NCBI GenBank assembly: GCA_016861025.1
Contig: BOKO01000004.1
Location: 62,001-126,000, forward strand
Direction: 5' to 3'
Source of the DNA: Chloroflexota bacterium
Lineage (GTDB): Bacteria; Chloroflexota; Anaerolineae; Caldilineales; Caldilineaceae
DNA length: 64,000 nt
This document shows, piece after piece, positions 56,313 through 64,000 of the stretch (position 1 is its first letter; each line of letters starts with the position of its first letter). Made by a program: the position numbers and the translations under genes. The notes under the pieces were generated by a model that saw only the letters and a list, made by a program, of their open reading frames with translations, was not told the DNA's origin and made no database searches.

Positions 56313-56317
56313 GTCGT

Positions 56318-58147
56318 TCATTCACCTTCAGCGAGGAACCGGAACGAATCGATCACGTTTTGATAGAACGACTCAAGGGCGGTGCGGGCCTCGTCGGTTT
56401 CGCCTAACGGCGTGAAGAAGAAGCTGTAGAGCCGTCCGTTGTGGAGCACGACGACGCGGCGGTTGATATCCTGTCCCGGCAGATTGTCGAGCACCAATGC
56501 TTCCTCGCCACCGACCGTTGTCGCTGCACGCTGCACGTCGAACCCGGCTGCGTACTCGGCTGCCAGCGCATCGGCGATCTCCGCCAATGTGCGTCCGGCG
56601 GCGTCGCTCACTTCGATGCTGGCGCGCGGATCGATGTGGTTCATCAACGAGCCAGCCACCAGATTAACGACGCCGTCGCTGGTGATTTCCGCCACATACT
56701 CCGCCGGATAGAGCAGGCAGTAGCCGGCGTTGCGATCCACGAACAACTGCAGGTCATCTGTCGGCTGTGGACAGACAGCGAGATCGTCGGCGGATATTGA
56801 GCCTGCTTGCGATTCACCGCTTGCCCAAATTCGCCGCCAGAGATCAACGATCCACAGTTCGATGGCGGCGTATTCTTCCTGACCCGCTTCCTGATCGCCG
56901 GCGCCGACAACGTAGCCCGGTTCGGCGTAGAGCGTGGTGTGTCTGCGCGTCCAATCATGCAGATATTCCATCTCGGCCGTGTCCAGCCAGCCGATCTGCA
57001 TATCTTGAATGTCGCCATTCACACAGTCCCTCTTCTCTGCATAGGCTTCACCCCAGGCCAGCACGGTCAGATGCATACAGCTTGCCTCCATATCATCGAC
57101 CGGCCCAAGATTCCAGGCGAGCACGGTGGCGCCGGCGGCGCTGACTTTGCCGCTGCTCAACTCGGCATACTGTGTCCGCGCCCAGGCCAGGATTGCCTGC
57201 TGCCATATCTCGCCCTCGACAGCGCCCATGCCCGTGAAGTCAAGACGTTCGGTTTCTGTTTCCACCGCAAAGGGTGCGAAACGATCCTGGATGGTCAGCC
57301 AGCGGCTGAGCGGTCCGCCGTTCAACTTGATCGTCTTGACGTTGCCCTCGCAGTCGAAGACTGTCGCTTCGCCTCCACTCATGGTCAGCGTAGCGCATTT
57401 TGATGCGTCGTCGGCGCCGGGTTCGGCGGGGCCATGATAAGCCAGCCCGCCCATCGGTGCGCCGGATGCCGCCTCCATCACGAGCAGGGTCACCCATTGC
57501 GCCAGCTGTTCTTGATCGGCGCGGGTCGCAATCTGTTCGCCATCGCCTGCAAAGCGAATCACACCGCCTTCTGTTTGCGCCTCGAACGGAGCATAGCGCG
57601 CCGCAAACTCTGCCAGCGTTGTCCGCCGCGCCGGTGAGACGAACTTACCGCCAAACAGGGCAAGTCCGCAGTAACCAAACGCCACACCCTCGCTGCCGAC
57701 AATTGCATCCTGGCAACTGCCGTTATCCACGGTGACGGTTGCCGTGATCACCGGCGCGCCGACGTTGACTTCCGGCCCTTTCACCAGCCTTAGCCAGTAG
57801 GGACCGCGGTCGGTGTGGTAGACATATTCGTGACCGTTGACGGCAAGCGTGATTCGATAGCCGGGCGTCACGACTAGGGCGCATCCTTCTTGCGGGCTGC
57901 CAGCGCCCAGACAGGCGTCGGGCCACTCGACCGCCTCGGCATCGATCACTGAGACCTCCTCCGGTGCGATCTGCAGTTGCGCAGCCACCTGTGTGCGCAG
58001 CGCTCTCACCGTAGCCTGCATCTGCGCCTCTGCCTCGCCAGCGGGCGTTGGCATGTGTTGCACCGGCTGTACAACACATGCCGAGGCGATCCAGACCGCA
58101 AACAACAGCGCTGGCAACAACCATTTGAATCTTGTTTCGTACAACAT
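56318..58147 (-). CDS. Large lipoprotein of unknown function
   Basis: This 609-residue protein has a lipobox (IASAC, C24) and a 20-residue spacer before the folded part. I do not recognise a catalytic family. Two segments (VTLLVMEAASGAPMGG near 225 and AWARTQYAELSSG near 330) look like related repeats with paired cysteines (KCATLTMSGG, SCMHLTVLAWG). The C-terminal 150 residues resemble a PsbP/SCO-like substrate-binding fold (AGYCLLYPAEYVAEI, VLHNGRLYSFFFTP). GGAG precedes the ATG at 58147. It is exported and probably membrane-tethered. Confidence 0.75.
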   Translation of the reverse strand: MLYETRFKWLLPALLFAVWIASACVVQPVQHMPTPAGEAEAQMQATVRALRTQVAAQLQIAPEEVSVIDAEAVEWPDACLGAGSPQEGCALVVTPGYRITLAVNGHEYVYHTDRGPYWLRLVKGPEVNVGAPVITATVTVDNGSCQDAIVGSEGVAFGYCGLALFGGKFVSPARRTTLAEFAARYAPFEAQTEGGVIRFAGDGEQIATRADQEQLAQWVTLLVMEAASGAPMGGLAYHGPAEPGADDASKCATLTMSGGEATVFDCEGNVKTIKLNGGPLSRWLTIQDRFAPFAVETETERLDFTGMGAVEGEIWQQAILAWARTQYAELSSGKVSAAGATVLAWNLGPVDDMEASCMHLTVLAWGEAYAEKRDCVNGDIQDMQIGWLDTAEMEYLHDWTRRHTTLYAEPGYVVGAGDQEAGQEEYAAIELWIVDLWRRIWASGESQAGSISADDLAVCPQPTDDLQLFVDRNAGYCLLYPAEYVAEITSDGVVNLVAGSLMNHIDPRASIEVSDAAGRTLAEIADALAAEYAAGFDVQRAATTVGGEEALVLDNLPGQDINRRVVVLHNGRLYSFFFTPLGETDEARTALESFYQNVIDSFRFLAEGE

Positions 58148-58276
58148 CGTTTTCTCCAAATTCTGTTTACACTTCAATTTCACACCAGCAGTTCAACTGC
58201 ACGCATCCGGTGACGGAATGGCTGCAACTATTGTTTCATTGCGCCAACGACAGATCGATGCGCAAGCTCGCATACG

Positions 58277-58681
58277 CTAACCAATCGGCAGAACCGGGAC
58301 GCAACGCTCTTGGCTCAATGCGCCAGCGGCGATTGCCAGGCAGCGCACGCGGCTCGAGGTCGGGTTCCAGGCGACCCAGGTCGCCTGTTCCGGCGCCTGC
58401 ACCAGGCTGCCCGCATTGACTGTGATTGTCTGTTCATTGAGGCGGACGGCAAGCGTGCCTTCGGTGATATAAATGATCGTCAAGGTTCCCTCCGGTATCA
58501 ATGGAATTGGCGTGCGATAATGCGGCGCCAACACGATTTCATAGATTGTGTAAAGCGAGCCGTTGTTGCCAGCGGCTGCCTTGCGAATCACAGTGACGCC
58601 GTCTTCGGAAGCCACCCATTCTTCATCACAGCAAAACAATTTGCCATGCGCATCTAGCCCATACAATGCATTTGTTCTCAC
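58277..58681 (-). CDS. Small cupin-domain protein
   Basis: This 134-residue protein has a cupin-like beta pattern from about residue 47 on (YEIVLAPHYRTPIPLIPEG, IYITEGTLAVRLNEQTITV, GSLVQAPEQATWVAWN). Metal-binding residues are only partly visible (H in APHY, no clear HxH). Two pairs of Cys (FCC, and one late) are present. The GTG at 58681 follows AGGAGG and is preferred over an upstream ATG that would add a hydrophobic leader. Its role is unknown. Confidence 0.65.
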   Translation of the reverse strand: MRTNALYGLDAHGKLFCCDEEWVASEDGVTVIRKAAAGNNGSLYTIYEIVLAPHYRTPIPLIPEGTLTIIYITEGTLAVRLNEQTITVNAGSLVQAPEQATWVAWNPTSSRVRCLAIAAGALSQERCVPVLPIG

Positions 58682-58873
58682 ACACCCCTCCTGTCGCCAG
58701 CATGATGCAACTTTCGTTCGACTTTTATTGAACCCTACTGCGCAGCAAAAAAACAGCAACAAAGCGCTACAGAAAGTCTTACAATTCATGTTACACTGAT
58801 TGCGAGCCACAAGGGACGAGGGGAAAGCTGTGAGTGGCAAGAAGCCGTTCGCGGAACAAATACAGGGCAATCA

Positions 58874-61381
58874 ATGGACGCACAATTGACTTTTGGACAA
58901 TGGATTAAACGGCTGCGCGCCGAGCATGACCTGACGCAGGAGATGCTTGCGGAAGAAGTTGCCTGCGCCGTGCAGACAGTGCGTGCGTTCGAGAGCGGCG
59001 CGCGTCGTCCGTCACGAGAGATGGCAGTGCGTCTGGCAGATGTCCTCTGTGTGCCCGAGGCAGAGCGGAGCCATTTTGTAGAGCTGGCGCGCAGCAAAAC
59101 CGTTGACAAGATGGAATCTGCTGTTGGCGCTGAAAATCTCCAATCTGAGCATCAGCCACGGTTTCGCCCTGCACCGCCACTCAACACGTTAATTGGTCGC
59201 GAGGTGGAGCTGGCTGAACTCAGCGCGTTGCTGACATCAAACAGCGTACGCCTGATTACGCTGGTCGGTCCTGGCGGCGTGGGCAAGAGTCGGTTGGCCG
59301 GGCAACTGGCGCATGACCTGGCAGACCGCTTTCCCAACGGCGCGCTGTGGATTTCACTGGCGGCGGTCAGCCAGATTGACGCGATCCCGATGTTGATTGC
59401 TGAAGCGATGGGTGCACAATTGCGCGGCGCGGCGCTGCCGGCGACGCAGCTACGTTCACTCCTGGGTGACCTCAACTTGTTGCTTGTTCTGGACAACCTG
59501 GAGCACTTATTAGACGCAAATATTGCCGACCGCGCTATTGACCTGCTCAACCAGCTTTTGATGCAGGCGCCCGGCGCCCATCTGTTGATCACCTCGCGCG
59601 AGCGACTACATCTTAACGTCGAACGCATCTTCGAGGTCGACGGCCTTGCAACCCCGCCACTCAAACGTGTCGGCTCGCTCAAACCGGAAGAAGCCGCCTC
59701 CTTCGATTCCGTGATGTTATTTTTAGAGCGCGCCCGCCAAGTTGACCGCCGGTTTACGTTGCACGCTGCAAACAGCGCAGATGTGGCGCGTGTATGCGCG
59801 CTACTACAGGGGATGCCGCTTGGCATCGAGCTGGCTGCTTCCTGGGCGCGCCTGCTAACCCCACGCGAGATCGCCGACGAGATCGCAGCCAGCATCGACT
59901 TTCTGACCATCGCAGATCGCAAGACCTCCGCTCGCCATCGCAGCATTCGTGCTGTCTTCGATCATTCCTGGCAACTGCTCGAGTCAGATGAACAGCGGCG
60001 GCTGGCGCGCCTTGCTGTTTTCCGCGGCGGTTTCGAGCGTGGAGCGGCGCAGGCCGTGGCTGGACTATCGTTGCCGATGCTGGCGTCGCTGGTTGACAAA
60101 TCGCTCGTGCGCGTGGCATCGGATAACGAAACAGGCAAGACCGCCACGACTCGTTTCGATCTGCATGAGTTGCTGCGTCGTTATCTGCTTGACAGATTGA
60201 CGGAGTCGGGTGAACTTCAAGCTGTCAGGGCGCGGCATCTTCATTACTATCTTGACTTCACAGCGCGCAGCGCCCCACTTCTGTTGCAGGAGGAGGCGCG
60301 GGAACGCGCCGCTCTGCTTGATCCAGAGCATGGCAATCTCCGCGCTGCATTGGAGTGGGGGCTCGACCAGGGCAACGATGTCAACGCTGGCGTTAAGCTC
60401 GCATCGTTCATGGGGCGGTACTGGTATCATACTGAGCAGTGGCGCGAGGGTCGCGATTGGCTGCGCAAGGCGACGCAGGTCGAGACTGCTGGCGACGAAC
60501 CGCTGGCGTATGCCTTCACCCATCTTGGCTTGCTCTGTCACTCTCTTTCGGAACACACTGTTGCGCTGGACGCCTTTCAGCGCGCCATTGCTCTGTGGCG
60601 CCGGTTGAATCGCGCCGAGGAACTGGCGTGGACATTGGTGCAAGCCGGGTCGTTGGAAAGCACGATGGGGCATTTCGATGCAGCGGCGGCTTTTTTCGAC
60701 GAAGCCCTTACTCACTATCGCCACACCCACAACGAGGTGCGCGTCGCCGTCGTGCTCAGCCACGCCGCCAGCGCTGCGATTTCGCGCTCGCGCTATGCGG
60801 AGGCGGCGCAACTGGCGGGCGAGTGTCTGACGCTCTTCCGGCGTCTCAACCGTCAGGAAAACCTGGTCATCGTCCTCAATCTCTATGGGCGTGCGTTGCT
60901 CGGTCTCGGCGAAACGGCGCGGCCGATTGCGTTGTTCCACGAGGCGCTGACCCTGTCGCAACAGCGGCGCACCAACGCAGGCGTCATGTGGGCGTCGCTC
61001 AATCTTGGCTTGACCTATGCGCTGCAGGGTGACTTCGCCGCAGCGGGCGTACACTACAGCCGCGCCCTCGACGGCTATGTCAGCCTGGGCAAGCGCGGCG
61101 GCATCCTGGCGGTGCTGGACGGTCTGGCGGCGGTCAGCGTCGGCTTGGGGCGTCCGGTCGAGGCGGTGGCGTTGATCGCAGTCACCGAAGAGCAGCGCAA
61201 GGAGATCAGCGAGCAGCTCACCCCGCAAGAGGAGACGATGCGCCAGCGCGCCATCGAGCAGAGCAAGGCGATCTTGGACGCAGACGCCCGGCAATCCGCC
61301 TGGCGTCGCGGCAGCCAGCTATCGATCGAGGCGGCAGTTGCCCTGGCGCGCAACGTCATGGCGGAACTGGCGGCGCCATGA
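58874..61381 (+). CDS. XRE-type helix-turn-helix STAND ATPase with TPR repeats
   Basis: This 835-residue regulator has four parts. An N-terminal XRE helix-turn-helix is at 5-60 (LTQEMLAEEVACAVQTVRAFESG). A NB-ARC/STAND ATPase follows with LIGREVELAEL at 106, Walker A GPGGVGKS at 132-139 and Walker B LLLVLDNLEHL. A winged-helix region near 375-450 (RHRSIRAVFDHSWQLL) comes next. TPR repeats run from about 490 to 760. Ligand-gated DNA binding is typical of the family. It overlaps the kinase-like gene downstream by ATGA. Confidence 0.92.
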   Translation: MDAQLTFGQWIKRLRAEHDLTQEMLAEEVACAVQTVRAFESGARRPSREMAVRLADVLCVPEAERSHFVELARSKTVDKMESAVGAENLQSEHQPRFRPAPPLNTLIGREVELAELSALLTSNSVRLITLVGPGGVGKSRLAGQLAHDLADRFPNGALWISLAAVSQIDAIPMLIAEAMGAQLRGAALPATQLRSLLGDLNLLLVLDNLEHLLDANIADRAIDLLNQLLMQAPGAHLLITSRERLHLNVERIFEVDGLATPPLKRVGSLKPEEAASFDSVMLFLERARQVDRRFTLHAANSADVARVCALLQGMPLGIELAASWARLLTPREIADEIAASIDFLTIADRKTSARHRSIRAVFDHSWQLLESDEQRRLARLAVFRGGFERGAAQAVAGLSLPMLASLVDKSLVRVASDNETGKTATTRFDLHELLRRYLLDRLTESGELQAVRARHLHYYLDFTARSAPLLLQEEARERAALLDPEHGNLRAALEWGLDQGNDVNAGVKLASFMGRYWYHTEQWREGRDWLRKATQVETAGDEPLAYAFTHLGLLCHSLSEHTVALDAFQRAIALWRRLNRAEELAWTLVQAGSLESTMGHFDAAAAFFDEALTHYRHTHNEVRVAVVLSHAASAAISRSRYAEAAQLAGECLTLFRRLNRQENLVIVLNLYGRALLGLGETARPIALFHEALTLSQQRRTNAGVMWASLNLGLTYALQGDFAAAGVHYSRALDGYVSLGKRGGILAVLDGLAAVSVGLGRPVEAVALIAVTEEQRKEISEQLTPQEETMRQRAIEQSKAILDADARQSAWRRGSQLSIEAAVALARNVMAELAAP

Positions 61382-62385
61382 CGTTGCGCGAACAGGCGGC
61401 GCCCTGGTCAGCACCTGGCTGGCTCGAAACCGTCACCACCTGGGCGGGAGAGCGTTTGACCGGTGTTGGCGTGGCATTGTCGGGTGCGCTGCAGGAAGTG
61501 CGTGTGCGCCCATGGTCGGCGCTGTGGCGTGCGCCGACCACCGCCGGGCTGCTCTGGCTAAAAGCGTGTGCACCGGCAATGCGTCACGAAGCGGCGCTGC
61601 TGGCGATCATTCACTCAGTCCACCCGGATGTGCTGCCACCGCTCTACGCCGTTGATGCCGCCCAGGGGTTGATCCTCATGGAGGATGGCGGCGATCTGTT
61701 GCGACCCTGGACGCGCGAGGCGCGTGACCTCAGCCACTGGACGCGCGTCCTGCCCCTCTACGCTTTGCTGCAGCAGGAACTGGCGCCGCATCACGATGCA
61801 ATGCTGTCTGCGGGCGTGCTGGATCGCCGCACGCAGACGCTGCCTGCGCTCTATGCCGAGCTGTTGGCAGATGTGGATGCGCTCGCCATCGACACGCCGC
61901 ATGGGCTGACGGCGGCGCAACATGCCCAATTGCAGGAGCTTTCCGCATCGTTTACAGTGAGTTGCGCCGAGTTGGCGAGCATGGGCATGCCAGCCACGAT
62001 TGACCACAGCGACTTTCACGACGGCAACATCTTGATCAGTTCAGGGAATTACCGCTTCATCGACTGGGGTGATGCATGTGTGGGGCACCCCTTCATGACA
62101 CTGCTGGTGACGCTGCGCAGCATCGCCTACGGCGCCGGCCTGGATGAAGATAGTCCTGTGCTGCTTGACCTGCGCAACGTGTACCTGGAGCAATGGCGCG
62201 CGTATGGCAGCATCGATGATCTCCGACACTGTCTTGACCTTGCCTGCCACGTTGCCATGGTCAACCGGGCGCTGACCTGGCGGCGTGCGTTGTTGACGCT
62301 GCCGCCTGATCAGCAAAACGAGTACGCCGATGCAGTGCCCGGATGGTTGCAGGAGTTCCTCAACGCCGAGACTGCATTGCGATAG
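61378..62385 (+). CDS. Aminoglycoside phosphotransferase-like kinase
   Basis: This 335-residue APH/ChoK-type kinase has the catalytic HSDFHDGNIL near residue 209 and the metal motif FIDWGD near 226. The glycine loop is short. Substrates in this family vary widely, including sugars, amino alcohols and antibiotics. It is translationally coupled to the XRE-STAND regulator, so the regulator may control or sense its product. Confidence 0.88.
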   Translation: MTLREQAAPWSAPGWLETVTTWAGERLTGVGVALSGALQEVRVRPWSALWRAPTTAGLLWLKACAPAMRHEAALLAIIHSVHPDVLPPLYAVDAAQGLILMEDGGDLLRPWTREARDLSHWTRVLPLYALLQQELAPHHDAMLSAGVLDRRTQTLPALYAELLADVDALAIDTPHGLTAAQHAQLQELSASFTVSCAELASMGMPATIDHSDFHDGNILISSGNYRFIDWGDACVGHPFMTLLVTLRSIAYGAGLDEDSPVLLDLRNVYLEQWRAYGSIDDLRHCLDLACHVAMVNRALTWRRALLTLPPDQQNEYADAVPGWLQEFLNAETALR

Positions 62386-62448
62386 AGTGCGTTTGCGGCG
62401 TGAGCGCAAAGCGACGCAACTCACCCGATTTTGTGAGCAACACCGCAC

Positions 62449-63513
62449 TCAATCCGCGCTTGCCGCTTCCTTGTAATGCACCTCGCTCATCTGGCGCAGG
62501 CGGTCGGCGGCTTGTTCGGCGGTGATGTCGCGCTGTGGCATCCCCAGCATCTCATAGCCGACCATGAACTTCTTGACCGCCGCCGAACGCAGCAACGGCG
62601 GGTAAAAATGTGCGTGCAGTTGCCAGTGTTCGTGAGTCTTGCCGTCGGTCGGCTGCCCGTGCCAGCCCATGCTGTAAGGAAAGCTCGTCTCAAAGAGGTT
62701 GTCGTAGCGCGTCGTCAGCCGCTTGAGAATGTCGGCGAGCGCATCGCGTTCGTCGCCGCCGAGATCGGGCAATGCGATGACATGGCGGCGCGGCAACAGC
62801 AGCACCTCGAAGGGCCAGACCGCCCAATAGGGCACAACGACGACCCAGTGACGATTCTGGATCACCACCCGCTCGCTCAATTCCAACTCTTGCGCCAGAT
62901 AATCAACCAGCAACGGCTGCCCGTGACGCTCAAAGTAGAGACGTTGCTGCTCATCCTCTTTGGATGGCTCCAGCGGCACGGTGTGATTCGCCCAAATCTG
63001 GCCGTGTGGATGCGGATTCGATGAGCCCATGATCGCGCCGCGGTTCTCAAAGACTTGAACATAGCCGATCTCCGGTCGCCCGCCCAACTCCTCGATCTGC
63101 TGCGCCCACACATCGACGACGCGACGCAGGTCGCCCAACTCCATTTCGGGCAGCGTCAGGTCGTGACGAGGGCTAAAGCAGATCACGCGGCAGACGCCGG
63201 TCTCCGCCTGCGCGCGAAACAGCTCGCCGACGCCTACTTCACCGCGTGGCCCATCGGGTAGCAACGCCGCAAAATCGTTGTCGAAGACAAAGGTGCTGGT
63301 GTAGTGTGGGTTGCGCTTGCCGCCAGCGCGGGCATTGCCAGGGCAGAGATAACAGTCAGGATCGTATATGGGACGCGTGTCCGGTGCGCTCTTTTCCACC
63401 TGTCCTTGCCATGGTCGTTTGGTGCGATGCGGCGAGACCAGCACCCAGTCGCCATTGAGCGCGTTGCGTCGGCGGTGGGGATGTTCGGTTGGGTCGAAAG
63501 CGATCAGGCTCAT
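62449..63513 (-). CDS. galT: UDP-glucose-hexose-1-phosphate uridylyltransferase
   Basis: This 354-residue enzyme of the Leloir pathway transfers UMP between glucose-1-P and galactose-1-P. The zinc cysteines are at C54/C57 (CYLC), and the active-site histidine is H170 in NPHPHGQIW. The C-terminal HEHWQLHAHFYPP completes the metal sites. It lies directly after a ROK kinase gene on the same strand, which fits sugar catabolism and the galactosidases at the left end. Confidence 0.94.
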   Translation of the reverse strand: MSLIAFDPTEHPHRRRNALNGDWVLVSPHRTKRPWQGQVEKSAPDTRPIYDPDCYLCPGNARAGGKRNPHYTSTFVFDNDFAALLPDGPRGEVGVGELFRAQAETGVCRVICFSPRHDLTLPEMELGDLRRVVDVWAQQIEELGGRPEIGYVQVFENRGAIMGSSNPHPHGQIWANHTVPLEPSKEDEQQRLYFERHGQPLLVDYLAQELELSERVVIQNRHWVVVVPYWAVWPFEVLLLPRRHVIALPDLGGDERDALADILKRLTTRYDNLFETSFPYSMGWHGQPTDGKTHEHWQLHAHFYPPLLRSAAVKKFMVGYEMLGMPQRDITAEQAADRLRQMSEVHYKEAASAD

Positions 63514-63525
63514 TGCGTTTCTCCT

Positions 63526-64000
<475 letters not shown>

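Overview
The window is a dense, high-GC bacterial chromosome segment. Most intergenic gaps are under 200 bases and many genes are coupled by ATGA-type overlaps. The gene mix points to Chloroflexota, probably the Anaerolineae/Caldilineae side: an F420 ligase, a YqeB-type molybdoenzyme maturation protein, large STAND ATPases, threonine/proline-rich lipoproteins, and long imperfect palindromes built from stock phrases in the gaps. No rRNA gene was seen, so the lineage is an inference. No tRNA, CRISPR array or intact insertion sequence was seen either.

Left part, 1-16.6 kb. The end of an oligopeptide/oligosaccharide ABC importer leads into a GH51 arabinofuranosidase, a GH42 beta-galactosidase and a Nudix hydrolase. 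A minus-strand sulfur cluster follows: a PocR-domain regulator, a sulfide:quinone oxidoreductase-like flavoprotein, DUF1641, a DsrC-like protein and a DsrE-like protein. At 9.4-14.9 kb sits the most unusual locus. Two small proteins with strong ribosome binding sites run leftwards. A 1058-residue protein runs rightwards: a full RelA/SpoT-like scaffold that appears to have lost its catalytic residues, fused to a P-loop ATPase. It is followed by a second P-loop ATPase of the same type with a C-terminal winged helix. Repeated TGTGTATTTTGTG-like elements lie in the promoter gap. yqeB and cofE follow.

Middle, 16.6-32 kb. A dioxygenase-like lipoprotein, a GH4 glycosidase, a TolB-like protein, a DUF318/TIGR03943 permease pair with histidine-rich segments and a DUF418 membrane protein come first. 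Then comes a five-gene DMSO-reductase-type molybdoenzyme operon (A, B, C, TorD-like chaperone, multi-cluster ferredoxin). It is flanked by broken genes: two partial copies of one aminotransferase sharing a 61-base direct repeat, a truncated quinone oxidoreductase, a truncated GyrI-like protein and a CorA tail. This looks like a rearranged or acquired island.

Right part, 32-64 kb. A TetR regulator is divergent from a DJ-1/PfpI, bestrophin and F420-reductase-like set. These are followed by an alcohol dehydrogenase, an acyl-CoA-ligase-like protein with altered catalytic residues, and a purine operon (purD, S10 peptidase, purM, purN, small membrane protein). Next are a glutaminyl cyclase, a CYTH-CHAD protein, two of the three AmmeMemoRadiSam genes and a CrtI-like oxidoreductase. 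A putative metal-linked ABC export/import cluster with a TlpA-like thioredoxin and alkaline phosphatase follows. The window closes with a methyltransferase, lipoproteins, an XRE-STAND-TPR regulator coupled to an aminoglycoside-phosphotransferase-like kinase, galT and a partial ROK kinase.
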